Assembly (NCBI GenBank): GCA_022712815.1
Contig: JAFLJW010000157.1
Span: 1 to 9,016, forward strand
Reading direction: 5' to 3'
DNA from: Pseudodesulfovibrio sp.
GTDB lineage: Bacteria > Desulfobacterota > Desulfovibrionia > Desulfovibrionales > Desulfovibrionaceae
DNA length: 9,016 nt
This document shows positions 1 through 5,907 of this stretch, piece after piece. Positions within the stretch are counted from its first letter, which is position 1, and each line of letters begins with the position of its first letter. Under the pieces are notes generated by a model. That model saw nothing but the letters and a program-made list of their open reading frames with translations. It made no database searches and was not told where the DNA came from. Position numbers and translations under genes: made by a program.

Positions 1-34
1 TTTATAACACATTGAAATTATTATCAAATAGTTT

Positions 35-50
35 TGGCACGTCTGATGCT
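35..50 (+). promoter_or_regulatory. sigma-54 (RpoN)-type -24/-12 promoter candidate
   Basis: The sequence TGGCAC, five bases, then ATGCT matches the RpoN consensus TGGCAC-N5-TTGCW at every defined position except one (A for the first T of the -12 element). GG and GC have the correct spacing. An AT-rich stretch lies upstream (1-34). Transcription would begin near position 61. No recognised gene follows: the only ORF starts at about 62, without a leader, and is not protein-like. The match is seen directly; promoter activity is inferred. Confidence 0.45.
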
Positions 51-131
51 TTAAGAAAATCATGTACGATGCACTTACAGTCTCTCTCATCATCCTGGCC
101 GCCGCGTTGTTGCGACGACCTCTCCTCACCG

Positions 132-159
132 ACCCGGATGCCTCCCCCGGCATCCGGGT
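132..159. repeat. Perfect 11-bp inverted repeat (hairpin)
   Basis: Left arm ACCCGGATGCC (132-142), loop TCCCCC (143-148), right arm GGCATCCGGGT (149-159), all pairs Watson-Crick. There is no T-run on either strand, so it is not a standard intrinsic terminator. It lies inside the segment downstream of the sigma-54-like promoter and could be a structural element of a non-coding transcript. Confidence 0.6.
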
Positions 160-318
160 TGACGGAGAAGCAGATGGCTTTACGACCCTGATCCCTGCAC
201 GAGTGGCGGAAAGCCCCCATCCCGCCCGCAAGGCACGGATCAAGCGATAGGGTCTCAAGCATATACCGTACCTTCCTTGAACAACCCCCAACTCCTCCTC
301 AACACAGACCTCAAACAG

Positions 319-343
319 AAAAGGCCGCGCAAGCGGCCCTTTT
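319..343 (-). terminator. Rho-independent terminator, probably bidirectional
   Basis: The stem GGCCGC/GCGGCC (323-328 with 333-338) has the tetraloop GCAA on the plus strand. It is flanked by AAAA on the left and CTTTT on the right, so both strands have a U-rich tail after the stem. On the minus strand it lies 42 nt past the stop of the 51-codon ORF and would end the bactofilin transcript. On the plus strand it would end any transcript started near position 61. Confidence 0.65.
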
Positions 344-384
344 CCATGGAATATTGACGAGTCGGGTTGCCCCGGCTGATATTG

Positions 385-540
385 CTATTTCTTTGCTTTT
401 TTCTTTGTCTCACGGATGGTTGCCGAGCCGTCAGCCAGGGAGCGCATGTGACGCTGTCGAAGCAGTTCGGCTTCACACAATCTTTCCGTTGAAAAAGCCA
501 CGTATTCCACACCATTAGTCTCGATTACCAGTTCAAACAT
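385..540 (-). CDS. Small hypothetical protein (51 aa) downstream of bactofilin
   Basis: This short ORF runs ATG (538-540) to TAG (385-387). The product begins MFELVIETNG, continues into a VEYVAFST strand-like segment, has a helical centre (ERLCEAELLRQRHM) and ends in a strongly basic KKKAKK tail. No family is recognised. It starts 14 nt after the bactofilin stop, with GGGA about 6 nt upstream as a weak ribosome site, and a terminator follows it, so it looks like the second gene of a two-gene operon. The composition (beta strands, then an amphipathic helix, then a Lys-rich tail) is protein-like and unlike the shadow ORFs nearby. It might be a bactofilin partner or a nucleic-acid- or membrane-surface-binding peptide, but nothing in the sequence decides this. 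Confidence 0.6.
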   Translation of the reverse strand: MFELVIETNGVEYVAFSTERLCEAELLRQRHMRSLADGSATIRETKKKAKK

Positions 541-554
541 TTTTCAGTCCCTGC

Positions 555-1022
555 TTATGCGCTTGAATTATCGGACCCGGTCTTGGCGACCAACTCCTCC
601 GAAGACTCTGAGTCCTGTGTGGCATTGCCACCGAAATCCGCCGTCACGAGATTGGGTTTGGCAGACGCTCCTTCCTGGGTCATCATGATGTTGCCTTCAA
701 GGATCGCGCCTTTTTCCACCACCAGAATGGGGGTGTTCAGGCTACCGGTCAGTCTGGATGTCTTTTCCAGTACAGTCCGCTCCTTGACGACCACATCGCC
801 TTCGATACTGCCACAGGAGATGAGTCTTCCGACCCAGACGGACCCCTTGATAAAAGCCTTGCGGCCCAGAATCAAATCGCCATCGGTGGAGATCTCACCC
901 TCGAACTGACCATCAATGCGGACAGTCCCGACAAAATCGAGTTTGCCCCGGTATTCGGTGCCTACGCCCAGAAAGGCGTTGAGTTCGGATTTCTCTTTTT
1001 TCTTCTTGGAAAACATGCCCAT
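555..1022 (-). CDS. Bactofilin family cytoskeletal protein
   Basis: Predicted protein of 155 aa. Bactofilins polymerise without nucleotide into membrane-associated filaments that act as scaffolds for cell-shape, stalk or polar processes. The core (about residues 17-113) shows the family's short beta-helix repeat of hydrophobic residues with turns, for example VGTVRIDGQFEGEI, a GDLILG strand, IEGDVVV and GAILEGNI. The N-terminus MGMFSKKKKEK is a short amphipathic, basic tail of the type used by bactofilins for membrane attachment. The C-terminal ~40 residues are Ser/Glu/Asp-rich and look disordered. I chose the ATG at 1020-1022 because GAGGTG lies 6 nt upstream; an in-frame ATG at 1088 would add 22 unlike residues. 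The length is normal for the family. It is divergent from the cNMP/motAB operon and followed by the 51-codon ORF. It is often annotated as CcmA or a polymer-forming cytoskeletal protein; the symbol is left blank because the specific paralogue is unclear. Confidence 0.9.
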   Translation of the reverse strand: MGMFSKKKKEKSELNAFLGVGTEYRGKLDFVGTVRIDGQFEGEISTDGDLILGRKAFIKGSVWVGRLISCGSIEGDVVVKERTVLEKTSRLTGSLNTPILVVEKGAILEGNIMMTQEGASAKPNLVTADFGGNATQDSESSEELVAKTGSDNSSA

Positions 1023-1328
1023 TAAAAGCACCTCGTAAGCTTGATGGAGACGGTTTATCCGCCCTTCTGACCTGCCATATCGGCGCAAACAGGCTTCTTC
1101 TATACCTTCACGAAGAGTGAAACGCTACATATTTTTCAGATGGTCTGCACGGCTGCAACCAGACCTCCCCGGTGGGAATAAGCCCATCCCAAATACCTTT
1201 CCTCATCAATTTCTAATTGTCCAATATGTCCCGACTGTTGTACTTTTCCAGAAAAAACAGCTACAATGACCAGACCGGTTTCATGTCGAATTCGACTTTG
1301 AGCATTCACTCACGGGGAAGAAAAGACC
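1023..1328. other. Divergent intergenic regulatory region
   Basis: This ~306-nt spacer separates the leftward bactofilin start from the rightward cNMP/motAB operon, and I see no gene in it. It contains a sigma-70-like promoter for the right operon (1238-1267), a weak sigma-28-like element on the minus strand (1077-1102), and several small dyads that could be operators: TTCAC-N5-GTGAA (1107-1121), GGTCTG-N12-CAGACC (1142-1165), and GGTGGG-N6-CCCATC (1171-1188, one G-T pair). I looked for a cyclic-di-GMP riboswitch and saw none. Confidence 0.5.
1238..1267 (+). promoter_or_regulatory. Sigma-70-type promoter candidate for cNMP/motAB operon
   Basis: A -10 box TACAAT (1262-1267, 5 of 6) sits 18 bp after a poor -35 box TTGTAC (1238-1243, 3 of 6). 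Initiation near 1274 would give a leader of about 55 nt before the ATG at 1329. The weak -35 would suit activator dependence, but that is inference. Confidence 0.4.
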
Positions 1329-2498
1329 ATGCCTACGCAAAAGATTCAAAACATCAAATCCTTCTACAAGGACCAGTCAATATACAAGGAAGGTCAAAAA
1401 GGCACTGTCGCCTACATGATCCAGAAAGGGTCGGTCAATATTTACCGCACTGTTGACGGCAAGAAGATCATGACAGACCGGCTGGGACGCGGTGAAATCT
1501 TTGGCGAAATGGGCGCACTGAGCGACTCGCTCCGGGCCGATAGTGCCAAGGCCGCCGAGTACTGCGACCTGATGGTCCTGACCGAGCAGGTCATCCAGAC
1601 CCTGCTGTCCCGCTGTCCCAAGACCATCCAGCACCTGACAAAATTGCTCATCCGCCGGTTGCGCAAGGCCTGCGACATCAACCCGCAGAAAACACATAAA
1701 AATTCTTTCCTGAGCATCTGCCGAATCCTTGAAATGACCTGTATGTGCCACACTTCCATGAAGCCAGCCGAGGCCAAGTGCATCTCCAACCACAAACAAG
1801 GTATAGCGGCCTCCGAATTTTCCAAACAGGTCAAGAATATCCTGCTCGTCTCGCAGCTTGAAATCGACAACACGCTGGACCAGCTGGCCGCACTGAAGAT
1901 CATCACCCTGGCGACCCACGGTTCGGGCAAGGCATTTTCCGAACGGTACATTCAGGTCAGCGACATGAAAACCTTTTTTCAGGTCGCCTCCAACCTGCAC
2001 AAGGAACTCTCCAAGACCAGTGCGCTTGAACCAGAACTCGAATACATAGACATCCACGACTTTGCCGAGGAAGTGGAGGCGCAGACAGATATCCTCTATA
2101 AGAAGATGGCAAACATGGAAGTGCCGGAAACGCTCTTTTTCTTCCACAAGAGTTCCGCTCTGGCCTGGGCTGACGATCAGGAAGATGATTTTTTCAAACG
2201 GGTCAAGCGCAAGAAAAAGAGCATCAAGGATCTGGAAGATATCAACGACCTCGTCTTTGTGGACAACACTACATGCAAGGAAGTCTTTGCCAAGCTCGGC
2301 TACTACAAGCTCGGCGTGCTGCTTTCGGTGGCCCAGGAAGAGGCCAAAAACAAGATTCTCGGCAACCTTGCCAAGAGAATAGCCAAGATCGTTCAGGACG
2401 AAGCCGAAGCCCGTGGTCCGGCTGACCCGGCAGAGGCCGAAGATGTCTCCGATGAGCTCATTGAAATGGTCAAAGCCGCCAAAGGGGTATCCGTCTAG
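1329..2498 (+). CDS. Cyclic-nucleotide-binding protein with C-terminal FliG_C-like domain
   Basis: Predicted soluble protein of 389 aa. Residues ~8-115 form a CRP/cNMP-binding domain: the phosphate-binding cassette reads GEIFGEMGAL with E60 and, nine residues on, R69, the positions that contact the cyclic nucleotide in this family. Residues ~120-230 look like a winged helix (SQLEIDNTLDQLAALKIITL, then a wing-like loop and YIQVSD), with a Cys/His-rich segment at 131-155. A charged linker (~240-298) leads to residues ~299-386, which I align without gaps with the C-terminal domain of flagellar rotor protein FliG: DLVFVDN matches the FliG 'DLV.vDD' start, and GNLAKRIAKI plus ARGP match 'rNmSqRaadi' and 'nRGP'. 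The alignment is from memory, not a search. The stop TAG shares one base with the motA start GTG, so the two are translationally coupled. It probably senses a nucleotide and interacts with the MotA stator or DNA; function is unproven. The ATG at 1329 is preceded by GGGGAAG. Confidence 0.8.
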   Translation: MPTQKIQNIKSFYKDQSIYKEGQKGTVAYMIQKGSVNIYRTVDGKKIMTDRLGRGEIFGEMGALSDSLRADSAKAAEYCDLMVLTEQVIQTLLSRCPKTIQHLTKLLIRRLRKACDINPQKTHKNSFLSICRILEMTCMCHTSMKPAEAKCISNHKQGIAASEFSKQVKNILLVSQLEIDNTLDQLAALKIITLATHGSGKAFSERYIQVSDMKTFFQVASNLHKELSKTSALEPELEYIDIHDFAEEVEAQTDILYKKMANMEVPETLFFFHKSSALAWADDQEDDFFKRVKRKKKSIKDLEDINDLVFVDNTTCKEVFAKLGYYKLGVLLSVAQEEAKNKILGNLAKRIAKIVQDEAEARGPADPAEAEDVSDELIEMVKAAKGVSV

Positions 2499-3274
2499 TG
2501 AATATCGCCACGATTTTCGGCATTGTCGCGGGTATCTCGATACTCTGTGCTGCCACCTATTCTGCCACGGATTCCGTGCAGGTGTTCCTCAATGGACCCG
2601 GTCTGGCCATCGTGCTGGGTGGCACCATCGCGTCAACCTTCATCTGCTACCCTTTGCGCGAAGTCATGCGTGTCATGGGTCTGTTCATGTCCGCCTTCAC
2701 CGCGGAAGAACTGCCCATCGGAGACTACATCAAGGACATCGTCAAGATTTCCAGAACCGTCGCATCCAAAGGCGAAGCGCATCTGGAAAGATTGCTCAAG
2801 GGCATGGAAAACGAATTTCTGCGGGACGGGTTGCAAATGCTCGTGGACGGCTATTCCAAAAAGGAGCTTGAGGAAATTCTCAACAACCGTATCCAGCAAT
2901 ACCACGATCAAGAATCCAATGCGGCTGGCATCTACCGAACCATGGCCGGCCTGTCTCCCGCCTTTGGCATCATCGGCACGCTCATCGGCCTGATCGCCAT
3001 GATGCAGACCATGGGCGACGACATCACCAACATCGGACCGGCCATGGCGACCGCCCTGACCACCACTCTGTACGGCGCCTTGTTCGCCAACATGATCTAC
3101 ACGCCCATTGCCACCAAGGTGGAACGGCGCGTGGAAGAGCGCACCATCCTCATGTGCGTCATCCGCGACGGCATCCTGTTCATCAAGGACAAGACCCCGG
3201 CCCCCATCGTTCTGGACAAGCTCAAGGGCTACCTGCCGCCGCGCAAGTGGTCGTCCATCGCAACGCCCAAATAG
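2498..3274 (+). CDS. motA: Flagellar motor stator protein MotA
   Basis: Predicted inner-membrane protein of 258 aa, normal for the MotA/PomA family. With MotB it forms the ion-conducting stator that drives flagellar rotation. Four membrane segments are visible: ~4-20, ~33-51, ~148-170 and ~183-205. The third contains the family signature SPAFGIIGTLIGLI with P154, and the fourth has P203 in YTPIA; these correspond to the two essential prolines of MotA. The large cytoplasmic loop (52-146) includes FLRDGLQMLVDG, whose R109 matches the arginine of E. coli MotA that pairs with FliG charges. The start is GTG at 2498, overlapping the upstream stop (TAGTG), with AAAGGGG upstream. The overlap couples its synthesis to the cNMP/FliG-like protein. 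motB follows after 12 nt. Ion specificity (H+ or Na+) cannot be read with confidence. Confidence 0.93.
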   Translation: MNIATIFGIVAGISILCAATYSATDSVQVFLNGPGLAIVLGGTIASTFICYPLREVMRVMGLFMSAFTAEELPIGDYIKDIVKISRTVASKGEAHLERLLKGMENEFLRDGLQMLVDGYSKKELEEILNNRIQQYHDQESNAAGIYRTMAGLSPAFGIIGTLIGLIAMMQTMGDDITNIGPAMATALTTTLYGALFANMIYTPIATKVERRVEERTILMCVIRDGILFIKDKTPAPIVLDKLKGYLPPRKWSSIATPK

Positions 3275-3286
3275 AGCGAGTAGTCC

Positions 3287-3994
3287 ATGCAGATCCCCGG
3301 CAGCTTCATCCCAAAGAAAAAACCCAGACCCACCGATGGCAACTGGCAATTGACGCTGGCCGACATGATGACGCTGCTTCTGTGCTTCTTCGTAATCATG
3401 CTCTCGGTATCCAAGGTGGACCAGAACCGCTACGAAGCCATGTCCGACATTCTGGCCGAGGCCATGATGGGCAAGAATGCGCCCAGCAAACGTACCGCTG
3501 AACAGGCCCAGACCCCGGCAGACAGAAAATCAAAAAATCTCTTCGAGTTGCAACTGGAACTCGCCAAGCTCATCGGCAGGGAATCCAGGGCCGTCAACCT
3601 GAAGCTCAGGCCCGATGCAGTCGCCATCAATTTGAAAGGCAGCGTTTTCTTCAAGCTCGGCAGCGCGGAACTGACCGGCGAGGCGTTGCGCATCCTGGAC
3701 AAACTAGCTTCTCCGCTGACCGATGCCCACTACAAGCTGACCATCGAAGGCCATTCCGACAACCTGCCCATCAAGTCCGCCCAGTTCCCGTCAAACTGGG
3801 AATTGTCCTCTGCCCGCGCATCATCCGTGGCCCGTTATTTCATCGCCCAGGATTTTCCAAAAGACGCCATTCAGGTCATGGGGCTGGCCGACACAAGGCC
3901 CCTTTCGCCCAATCAGGACAAGCAAGGCAAGTCGATTCCGGCCAACCAGTCCAAAAACCGACGCGTTGTCATTTTAGTCCGCCCCGTAAAGTAG
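3287..3994 (+). CDS. motB: Flagellar motor stator protein MotB (OmpA-like)
   Basis: Predicted protein of 235 aa, slightly short for MotB. It has a basic N-terminal tail, one transmembrane helix (~22-42, LTLADMMTLLLCFFVIML) with D26 as the ion-carrying aspartate, a periplasmic plug/linker (~44-100), and an OmpA-type peptidoglycan-binding domain (~115-233). The last carries GHSDNLPI (155-162), NWELSSARA (170-178) and NRRVVIL (224-230), the usual peptidoglycan-contact motifs. It anchors the MotA ring to the cell wall. It lies 12 nt after motA in the same operon, and the ribosome site before the ATG is weak (GAGCGAG), so translation may depend on coupling. The short linker between helix and OmpA domain is within family range. 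Confidence 0.93.
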   Translation: MQIPGSFIPKKKPRPTDGNWQLTLADMMTLLLCFFVIMLSVSKVDQNRYEAMSDILAEAMMGKNAPSKRTAEQAQTPADRKSKNLFELQLELAKLIGRESRAVNLKLRPDAVAINLKGSVFFKLGSAELTGEALRILDKLASPLTDAHYKLTIEGHSDNLPIKSAQFPSNWELSSARASSVARYFIAQDFPKDAIQVMGLADTRPLSPNQDKQGKSIPANQSKNRRVVILVRPVK

Positions 3995-4003
3995 GCGCAG
4001 CAC

Positions 4004-4032
4004 TTGACGCATCCAACCCCTCTCAATAAACA
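4004..4032 (+). promoter_or_regulatory. Possible promoter directly before lyxose isomerase gene
   Basis: A good -35 box TTGACG (4004-4009, 5 of 6) is followed after 17 bp by a poor -10 TAAACA (4027-4032, 3 of 6). Initiation would fall at or next to the ATG at 4039, giving a leaderless mRNA, which fits the absence of a Shine-Dalgarno sequence before that ATG. Speculative. Confidence 0.25.
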
Positions 4033-4038
4033 GACACC

Positions 4039-4710
4039 ATGAAACGAAGCGAAATCAACGAACTCATCCGTGATGCCAAGGCCTTTTTCGACTCTTTTCA
4101 ATTCAAGCTTCCGCCCTGGGCTTTCTGGGGACCGGACGACTGGAAGGGCAAGGGTGATATCGAGGTCGTCCAGAACCAGCTCGGCTGGGACCTGACCGAC
4201 TACGGGGCCGGGGATTTCGAGAAGCGCGGGCTCATTCTTTTCACCATCCGCAACGGCAATCAGGCCACCGGACATCCGAAGAACTATGCGGAAAAAATCA
4301 TGATCGTCCGTGAAAATCAAGTCTGCCCCATGCATTTCCACTGGGCCAAGACCGAAGACATCATCAATCGAGGCGGCGGGAATCTGGTCATTGAGCTGTA
4401 CGGCTCCACACCGGATGAAGAGCTGGGCGGTGAGCCTATTACCGTGTCGGTGGATGGCATCCCGCGTCAGGTCAAGCCCGGCGGGACCGTTGTTCTCACC
4501 CCTGGCGAATCCATCTTTCTGGAACAGGGGATGTACCATCGTTTCTACGGAGAGGCGGGCAAGGGCAAGGTTCTCGTAGGCGAGGTCTCGTCCGTCAACG
4601 ACGACAACACCGACAATCGTTTTCACGAACAGCAGGCACGATTCCCCGTAATAGACGAGGACGAACCGCCACTGCACTTGCTGTGCACAGACTATCCGAA
4701 ATATACTTAG
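4039..4710 (+). CDS. D-lyxose ketol-isomerase family protein (cupin)
   Basis: Predicted cytoplasmic enzyme of 223 aa, matching the Lyx_isomer family (D-lyxose/D-xylulose interconversion, EC 5.3.1.15; some members also act on D-mannose/D-fructose). It begins MKRSEINELI as is typical of the family. The cupin metal site is visible: CPMHFHW gives H99 and H101, followed by KTEDIINRGGG with E106, and YHRF supplies H167; these four would hold the divalent metal (Mn2+ in characterised members). The flanking sequence PPWAFWGPDDW near residue 25 is also family-like. It starts 44 nt after motB but lacks a visible ribosome binding site, so it may have its own promoter. No pentose kinase or sugar transporter is nearby, so the physiological substrate is uncertain. 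Confidence 0.88.
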   Translation: MKRSEINELIRDAKAFFDSFQFKLPPWAFWGPDDWKGKGDIEVVQNQLGWDLTDYGAGDFEKRGLILFTIRNGNQATGHPKNYAEKIMIVRENQVCPMHFHWAKTEDIINRGGGNLVIELYGSTPDEELGGEPITVSVDGIPRQVKPGGTVVLTPGESIFLEQGMYHRFYGEAGKGKVLVGEVSSVNDDNTDNRFHEQQARFPVIDEDEPPLHLLCTDYPKYT

Positions 4711-4763
4711 GTGCGAGGCTAGTTCCTCTCACATGAAACCCGCCTCATAAAACGGAGAGTACC

Positions 4764-5882
4764 ATGTTCGCATCAGACAAGCCGTATACCTTGGACAGTG
4801 TGGTCCGCATGATCCTTGGAGCGGGCTTTTTCATCGGCCTTATCTGGCTTCTGGGATTCCTTTCCAGCGCACTGGTTCCCTTTGTGACCGCCCTGCTTCT
4901 GGCCTACCTGCTCAACCCCCTGACCAGCTGGGTCGAACGGTATGTGAAGAGCCGGGGTGTTGCCGTATTCCTGACTATCACAGGGTTGTTCGCCTTCATG
5001 GCAGGGTTGATGATGATTGTCCTGCCCATGATCGCCACTGAGTTTTCAGGCATGGGCCGGGTCCTGTCGGAACTGGTGAACAACCCGGACTTTGCGGACA
5101 AAGTCGCCAGCCACCTGCCGCCAGAGATCTGGAACTGGCTGAAAAACATGGCTGAAAACCCGGAGATCAAAACCCTATTCACCAGCGATGGCGCAGCCAA
5201 TATCGCCGGGTCTGCCGCAAACACCATCCTGCCCGGCATCAGGGGATTCGCCAAGGGTACTGCCAGCGTGCTTGCGGGATTCATCGGGCTTGGCATTATC
5301 ATCCTGTACGTAATTTTTCTGCTGGCCGACTTCGGCAAGATAAGCGAGGGCTGGCAGGATTACCTGCCCAAGCGATATCGCACACAGGTTTCAGGGTTCC
5401 TTGGTGAATTTGAAAAAACCATGAGTATCTATTTTCGCGGCCAGATCTCCATCGCGCTTATTGTCGGAGCACTGCTTTCCATCGGATTCGCCATCATCGG
5501 TCTGCCGCTGGGCATCGTGCTTGGCATGTTCATCGGGCTACTCAACATCGCCCCCTATCTGGGCGCGGTGGGCGTCATCCCCGCCCTGTTCCTGGCCGCG
5601 CTGGATTCGCTGGAAGCAGGAGAATCAGTCTGGATCGGCATGGGTTTGGTGGTGGCTGTCTTTGCCGTGGTCCAGGCCATTCAGGAGATCATGCTGGTCC
5701 CGAAAATTCAGGGCAAAAGCCTTGGCCTGTCGCCGTGGATGATCATCCTGGCCCTCTCTGTCTGGGGAAAACTGCTAGGCTTCCTCGGCCTGCTCATCGC
5801 CCTGCCCATGACATGCCTGTGCCTCTCCTATTACCGGGAAATGCTGGCGGGACGGAATCTTGAATCGGAGAAGATGGAATAG
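4764..5882 (+). CDS. AI-2E (PerM/UPF0118) family membrane transporter
   Basis: Predicted integral inner-membrane protein of 372 aa, normal for the AI-2E family, whose members include the AI-2 exporter TqsA, PerM and some Na+/H+ antiporters. Seven or eight hydrophobic segments are visible: ~14-32, ~34-52, ~66-91, ~165-188, ~228-259, ~261-282, ~290-309 and ~325-356. A soluble loop lies at ~92-160. Family motifs are FRGQ (224-227), NIAPYLGAVG (261-270), VPKIQGKSLGLSP (312-324) and a glycine-rich GKLLGFLGLLIALP near the end. GGAGAG lies 4 nt before the ATG. It is 53 nt downstream of the lyxose isomerase and could be co-transcribed. The substrate cannot be assigned: the family name does not prove autoinducer-2 transport, and no luxS is in view. 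Confidence 0.9.
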   Translation: MFASDKPYTLDSVVRMILGAGFFIGLIWLLGFLSSALVPFVTALLLAYLLNPLTSWVERYVKSRGVAVFLTITGLFAFMAGLMMIVLPMIATEFSGMGRVLSELVNNPDFADKVASHLPPEIWNWLKNMAENPEIKTLFTSDGAANIAGSAANTILPGIRGFAKGTASVLAGFIGLGIIILYVIFLLADFGKISEGWQDYLPKRYRTQVSGFLGEFEKTMSIYFRGQISIALIVGALLSIGFAIIGLPLGIVLGMFIGLLNIAPYLGAVGVIPALFLAALDSLEAGESVWIGMGLVVAVFAVVQAIQEIMLVPKIQGKSLGLSPWMIILALSVWGKLLGFLGLLIALPMTCLCLSYYREMLAGRNLESEKME

Positions 5883-5907
5883 CTGCTGACTGCCAGCTAC
5901 CTGTTTT
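5880..5907. terminator. Weak hairpin between convergent genes
   Basis: TAGCTG (5880-5885) pairs with CAGCTA (5894-5899) across an 8-nt loop and is followed on the plus strand by CCTGTTTT. The stem contains the TAG stop of the AI-2E gene and, on the other strand, the TAG stop of the histidine kinase. Only six base pairs, so termination efficiency is doubtful. Confidence 0.3.

Larger units (their letters stand above)
1..384. other. Left-end stretch with no convincing protein gene
   Basis: Two short ORFs occur here: 62 codons on plus at 62-250 and 86 codons on minus at 2-262. Both span the same hairpin, lack ribosome binding sites and have low-complexity, arginine/proline-rich composition, so I do not call them genes. 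What can be supported is the sigma-54-like promoter (35-50), an 11-bp hairpin (132-159), a terminator-like hairpin (319-343), and a weaker hairpin at 360-377 (AGTCGGG, loop TTGC, CCCGGCT with one G-T pair) followed on the plus strand by a T-rich run. Together these could bound a small RNA of roughly 280 nt. That is inference. Confidence 0.5.

Noticed and set aside
62..250. 62-codon plus-strand ORF beginning with a hydrophobic stretch (ALTVSLIILAAALL)
   Set aside because: It has no ribosome site, crosses the 132-159 hairpin and its C-terminal half is unlike a protein. It is kept only as a possible leaderless peptide in the sigma-54 finding.
1023..1328. Cyclic-di-GMP or other riboswitch in the divergent spacer
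   Set aside because: Several small dyads are present, but none of the conserved riboswitch core sequences could be found.
1377..2147. 256-codon minus-strand frame opposite the cNMP/FliG-like gene
   Set aside because: Antisense shadow; the plus-strand product shows real domains and operon structure.
3913..4677. 254-codon minus-strand frame opposite the motB end and lyxose isomerase
   Set aside because: It spans two real genes and their spacer with no ribosome site or recognisable domain.
4711..4732. Hairpin after the lyxose isomerase (GTG-GAGG / CCTC-CAC)
   Set aside because: Contains a mismatch, a short stem and no T-run; not supportable as a terminator.
4737..4757. Similarity of CCCGCCTCATAAA to an arm of the 8941-8995 hairpin
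   Set aside because: The exact match is 13 nt, which is about what chance gives for two strands of a 9-kb window.
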